Positions 61,524 through 64,000 of a DNA stretch of 64,000 bases are shown here, piece after piece. Position 1 is the first letter of the stretch. The number at the start of each line of letters is the position of its first letter. Below the pieces are notes generated by a model, which made no database searches, was not told the origin of the DNA, and worked only from the letters and a program-made list of their open reading frames with translations. The stretch comes from Halobacillus dabanensis (GTDB lineage Bacteria > Bacillota > Bacilli > Bacillales > Halobacillaceae). The DNA lies in the NCBI RefSeq assembly GCF_900114165.1, contig NZ_FOSB01000002.1, positions 517,055 to 581,054 of the forward strand, read 5' to 3'. The translations under genes were made by a program, and so were the position numbers.

Positions 61524-61967
61524 TTACTTCAGACTATCTAGTCGGTCGATTTCAGCAGCAATATCCTCATAATTCATAGATTCTAAATCATTATGTAGTT
61601 CTTTTAATGAATTAAAATATTCTTCTTTTTCAAGCTCGGTATCTTCCATTTGTAGAATATATCCTTCCAAATATTTCGCCCATGATGCAGAAAATTTCTT
61701 CTTTTTTTCCTCATCACTTTTAGCCAACTCTTGAATCTCATTAATTAAAGCTTCACCATCCGAGAGTAAAAATATTGTTTCTCCATCATTCACCTGCTCT
61801 ATTAATGTAGAGGGTTGCTCTGTTTCCCATGGATATTTTCCCCCAACGTCTATGGTTCGTCCTTCAGATCCTGCTTGGTTACTATTCCCGCCTGTTTGAC
61901 AACCGATAAGTAAGACTATGCTAATAATAGCCACTGAAACTGAACTTCTAAAAATAGTTTCCTTCAT
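61524..61967 (-). CDS. 147-aa acidic lipoprotein
   Basis: This 147-residue protein has a lipoprotein signal ending L-L-I-G-C (Cys at about residue 23). The mature part is Glu/Asp/Lys-rich and mostly helical, with FLLSDGEALINEIQELAKSD and a C-terminal helix ending RLDSLK. The ribosome site is weak (GGTTGGTGA). No family is recognised. It lies in an AT-rich accessory region. Confidence 0.62.
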   Translation of the reverse strand: MKETIFRSSVSVAIISIVLLIGCQTGGNSNQAGSEGRTIDVGGKYPWETEQPSTLIEQVNDGETIFLLSDGEALINEIQELAKSDEEKKKKFSASWAKYLEGYILQMEDTELEKEEYFNSLKELHNDLESMNYEDIAAEIDRLDSLK

Positions 61968-62280
61968 TAAATTTCACCAACCTTAGGTTATTTTCTTTGT
62001 AATTCTACCATATTGTTAGGTTAATGTAAGAGTTTTCCCCATTAAATTTCAAAATTATAATAGTATTACCTTTTATCCATCCGCAGGATATAATAAAATA
62101 TTCGATATGAGTCATTGTCGCCCCTTGAACATGGAGTAGTTGTTGAATCTAATGAATGTATGTTCAAGTTTGTGTGTTTTGGCACAAATCCACAGCAGGG
62201 CACCCACATAGCCTGTTTAATCCAAAATTCTCACTATAGTCAAACTCGTGATGGGTAACCCTGTAGGGTAACAAAGGTTA
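61968..62280. other. Intergenic region, no gene seen
   Basis: AT-rich sequence with the promoter of the lipoprotein gene at its left. A short direct repeat, GGGTAACC / GGGTAAC, lies near 62258-62272. Nothing else is recognised. Confidence 0.35.
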
Positions 62281-62411
62281 TCACAACATCTCCATCAGCA
62301 AATGAAAATGGCTGCTATCTCCATTGCTGATGATGTCTCTAATGTGAAGACCTTTCCCTTTAATACCTCAACTGCTTGCTTCATCGAAGATTCTGTCCTT
62401 TCTATTTCCAT
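62281..62411 (-). pseudogene. Decayed relative of the 67-aa protein at 43932
   Basis: The minus strand begins M-E-I-E-R-T-E-S-S-M-K-Q-A-V-E-V-L-K, matching SSMKQAVEVLRAKGLSNRDIISN. After a frameshift near 62345 the other frame reads GKGLHIRDIISNGDSSHFH, matching the same protein, and then stops. The C-terminal third is missing. Confidence 0.72.
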
Positions 62412-62659
62412 TAATGTGTTTTCTGCTTAACAAACAGGTTGAACGACTATTGACGTATCGTGGTTAGCCTATCAAAGAAATGAGATTAAACCAGTTTGGT
62501 CCTCTTCTCACAAATTGCTTTCCGTGGCGGAAAAAGAGGACCGTGTCCTTGCAATTGAATGTTAAGAAAATGGTTCGGATAGCATGACGTTTCTATACTT
62601 GGATAACAAAGAATAGCTCCCTATCACAATCGGAGAAAAAAGTGGATGAGAAAAAGAAT

Positions 62660-63566
62660 TTCTTAAAAACGAATACAATCGGAAAAGGGTCGATAAGCAT
62701 TTTTCCAACGATAGATAGTTTTGAACATGGAGAAGCAATCACCATTCAAGCTTTTCCTTATAAAGGATGGGAGTTTATTGGATAGAGGTATTAAGGGAAA
62801 CACCAACCCATTAAACCTAAACACTAGAAGATGAGATGAACATTATTCCATACTTTGAACCTATAAAACATTTTATCATTATCTCTCTCATGGGAAGGCA
62901 ATATTATTAGAGAGTATTATTAGAGAGTATTATTAGAGACTCCTTAGCCTCTATTTATAAAGATGGCGAGGAAATTTCCCTTCGGGCAATAGCAAAAGAC
63001 GATTGGAAATTTATAAGATAGGAAGGAGCACAACTGATACCTACCGTGGACATTATATTCAAAATGAGTACTATAAAATTTGTTCGTGCTGTTTTCGAAA
63101 CGAATAAAGAAGATACAGAATCAGCAGTTCCTGATGAAGATACACCACTAGTTTCGGAGCTTGAACCAACACCGGCCCCTACGCCAGACCCAGAACTAAT
63201 CTTCTGTAGGGGTGAATGGGAAGGGAAATGTCACCATCAGAATCTATCAGGTTCTCAATTAAAGAAGGAGCAGAAGTACAACTGACTGCAGAACGTAATA
63301 AAGGTTGGATTTCCTGATTTCCACCGTAAAAAACTAAACCTAAAACCTACACTCTTTCAACATCCGTAAAGGGGAAGGTAACATCATTTCCTCAAAAACT
63401 ATTGCAAATGCAAATGAAACCATAACAATAGAGGCAATACCTTCAAAAGGCTGGAAAATTATAGATTGGAAGGGTGAACTCACAAAGCAATAATCGTATA
63501 ATATCTTTAACAATGAATGCTGATAAACATGTCACAGCTATATTTATTTTAGAAACCACTGAATAA
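62660..63566 (+). pseudogene. Decayed surface protein with Gly-Trp (InlB/Flg_new-type) repeats
   Basis: Broken frames show several copies of a repeat domain: SPTIDSFEHG-type starts with AITIQAFPYKGWEFIG, EEISLRAIAKDDWKFIR, IKEGAEVQLTAERNKGW and ETITIEAIPSKGWKIIDWKG, ending in TMNADKHVTAIF. This is the pattern of bacterial repeat domains in surface proteins (G-x-x-V-x-L-x-A-x-P-x-x-G-W-x-F-x-x-W). A linker with Thr-Pro-Ala-Pro (about 63165-63190) is also visible. Stops and frameshifts occur in every frame, so it is not functional. Confidence 0.72.
62902..62940 (+). repeat. 13-bp tandem repeat, three units
   Basis: TATTATTAGAGAG occurs three times in a row; the last unit ends in C. 13 is not a multiple of three, so it breaks the reading frame of the decayed surface gene. 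Confidence 0.85.
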
Positions 63567-63586
63567 ATGAAAAGAGCGGGCCGATT

Positions 63587-63617
63587 GGGTAGTGACCCCT
63601 AAAAGTTAGAGTTTTTA
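63587..63617. mobile_element. End of an IS3-family insertion sequence
   Basis: GTAGTGACCCCTAAAAGTTA directly precedes the 3' end of the transposase gene and resembles the terminal inverted repeats of IS3/IS150-group elements. The other end lies beyond the window, so the exact border cannot be confirmed. Confidence 0.6.
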
Positions 63618-64000
63618 TTATGAAGCTGATTGGCTGGTTTGAGTCCGGTATTGGATGGGACTTAAACCAGCCAATTTTGCTTTTATGCGTTCATGATTGT
63701 AGTAGTCCATGTATGCTTCTAGTTTTCCTTTAAGCTCTTCATAAGAAACCAGTTCTTCTCCATAATACATTTCCTGTTTCAGAATCCCGAAAAAATTCTC
63801 CATGGCCGCATTATCTGCGCAGTTCGCTTTCCTGGACATACTTTGGAAGATGCGATGTTTCTTTAAGGTTTTCACCCACTTGTTGTGTTGGTAATGCCAG
63901 CCTTGATCAGAGTGGATGGTTGTCCGGTATTTGGCTTCCGTTTGGATAGTTTCCAATACTTCATTCAACGGCTTCAGAACAAAGTCCAGGGTTGGTCGTT
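63618..64000 (-). CDS. IS3-family (IS150 group) transposase, C-terminal part, cut by window edge
   Basis: The minus-strand frame is open to the window end. It shows the DDE integrase core: IHSDQGWHYQ (second Asp), MSRKANCADNAAMENFFGILKQEMYY (catalytic Glu) and YMDYYNHERIKAKLAGLSPIQYR. This is OrfB of an IS3-type element. The in-frame TTG at 63968 is internal (preceded by TLDFVLKP). It is inserted beside the decayed surface-protein gene. Confidence 0.9.
   Translation of the reverse strand, partial: RPTLDFVLKPLNEVLETIQTEAKYRTTIHSDQGWHYQHNKWVKTLKKHRIFQSMSRKANCADNAAMENFFGILKQEMYYGEELVSYEELKGKLEAYMDYYNHERIKAKLAGLSPIQYRTQTSQSAS

Noticed and set aside
63046..63285. 79-codon frame with a Thr-Pro-Ala-Pro stretch
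   Set aside because: It is a fragment of the decayed repeat-domain surface protein; flanking repeats lie in other frames, so it is not a separate gene.

Overview
The window looks like a chromosomal stretch of a Gram-positive, spore-former-type Bacillaceae. The basis is strong AGGAGG ribosome sites, TTG/GTG starts, catabolite-responsive (cre) elements, a purine riboswitch, MocR/GabR-type and RRNPP-type regulators, FrlB-family deglycases closest to the Bacillus subtilis type, and YkfB/YkfC murein-peptide enzymes. Many proteins are acidic, which fits a salt-adapted genus such as Halobacillus or Virgibacillus, but the sequence does not prove the genus. No rRNA, tRNA or CRISPR array was seen.

Layout. 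1-9.3 kb: the tail of a UbiA prenyltransferase, two convergent zinc-ribbon membrane proteins, a cheX-MCP pair, and a PadR / HAAS / ABC-transporter operon behind a 13-bp perfect operator palindrome. 9.5-18.8 kb: a YesL-like protein and a complete fructosamine (Amadori product) catabolic locus. Two SIS deglycases, a PfkB kinase and a 3-epimerase run on the minus strand; a sugar-binding lipoprotein, two permeases and an FrlR-type GntR repressor run divergently, with a cre site and paired inverted operators between them. No ATPase is encoded, so a shared MsmX-like ATPase elsewhere is inferred. 19-26 kb: an amino-acid permease, a nitrilase-family amidase and gabR, divergent from gabT-gabD. 26-33 kb: a flavin reductase, MFS and SSS transporters, an HMG-CoA-lyase-like enzyme and a class III CoA-transferase, divergent from an FCD-type GntR regulator. 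33-37 kb: a tiny Cys-x3-Cys protein, pcp, a lipoprotein and a VanW protein.

37-42.4 kb is the most unusual region. A five-gene minus-strand operon encodes a small secreted Gly/Ala-rich precursor, a DUF5819 protein, an HTTM (SdpB-like) protein, a DCC thiol oxidoreductase and a transglutaminase-like membrane protein. It faces an HTH-TPR receptor followed by a 61-residue exported pro-peptide. This looks like a peptide-toxin (SDP-like) maturation system under peptide quorum sensing. 42.5-51 kb: a purine riboswitch controlling an exported nucleosidase lipoprotein, two NlpC/P60 wall hydrolases, a VOC protein, and a DUF819-ykfB-ykfC operon. 53-59 kb: an operon of GntR, GabT, GabD, a ureohydrolase (probable guanidinobutyrase) and a YjiH-type transporter. 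Together with the first gab locus and the amidase, it could form part of an arginine/guanidinobutyrate-to-succinate route.

51.7-64 kb is accessory and decaying: two copies of a DnaD-like gene (one frameshifted) with shared leaders, small orphan genes, a decayed surface-repeat protein, a pseudogene of a 67-aa protein, and the end of an IS3-family element that runs off the window. Two short dispersed repeat families recur between genes. One carries the core GGTGCCTGACCCC and the other is a hairpin with the core AGAACCGTCCCC. Both often sit directly at gene 3' ends and sometimes supply the last codons and the stop.
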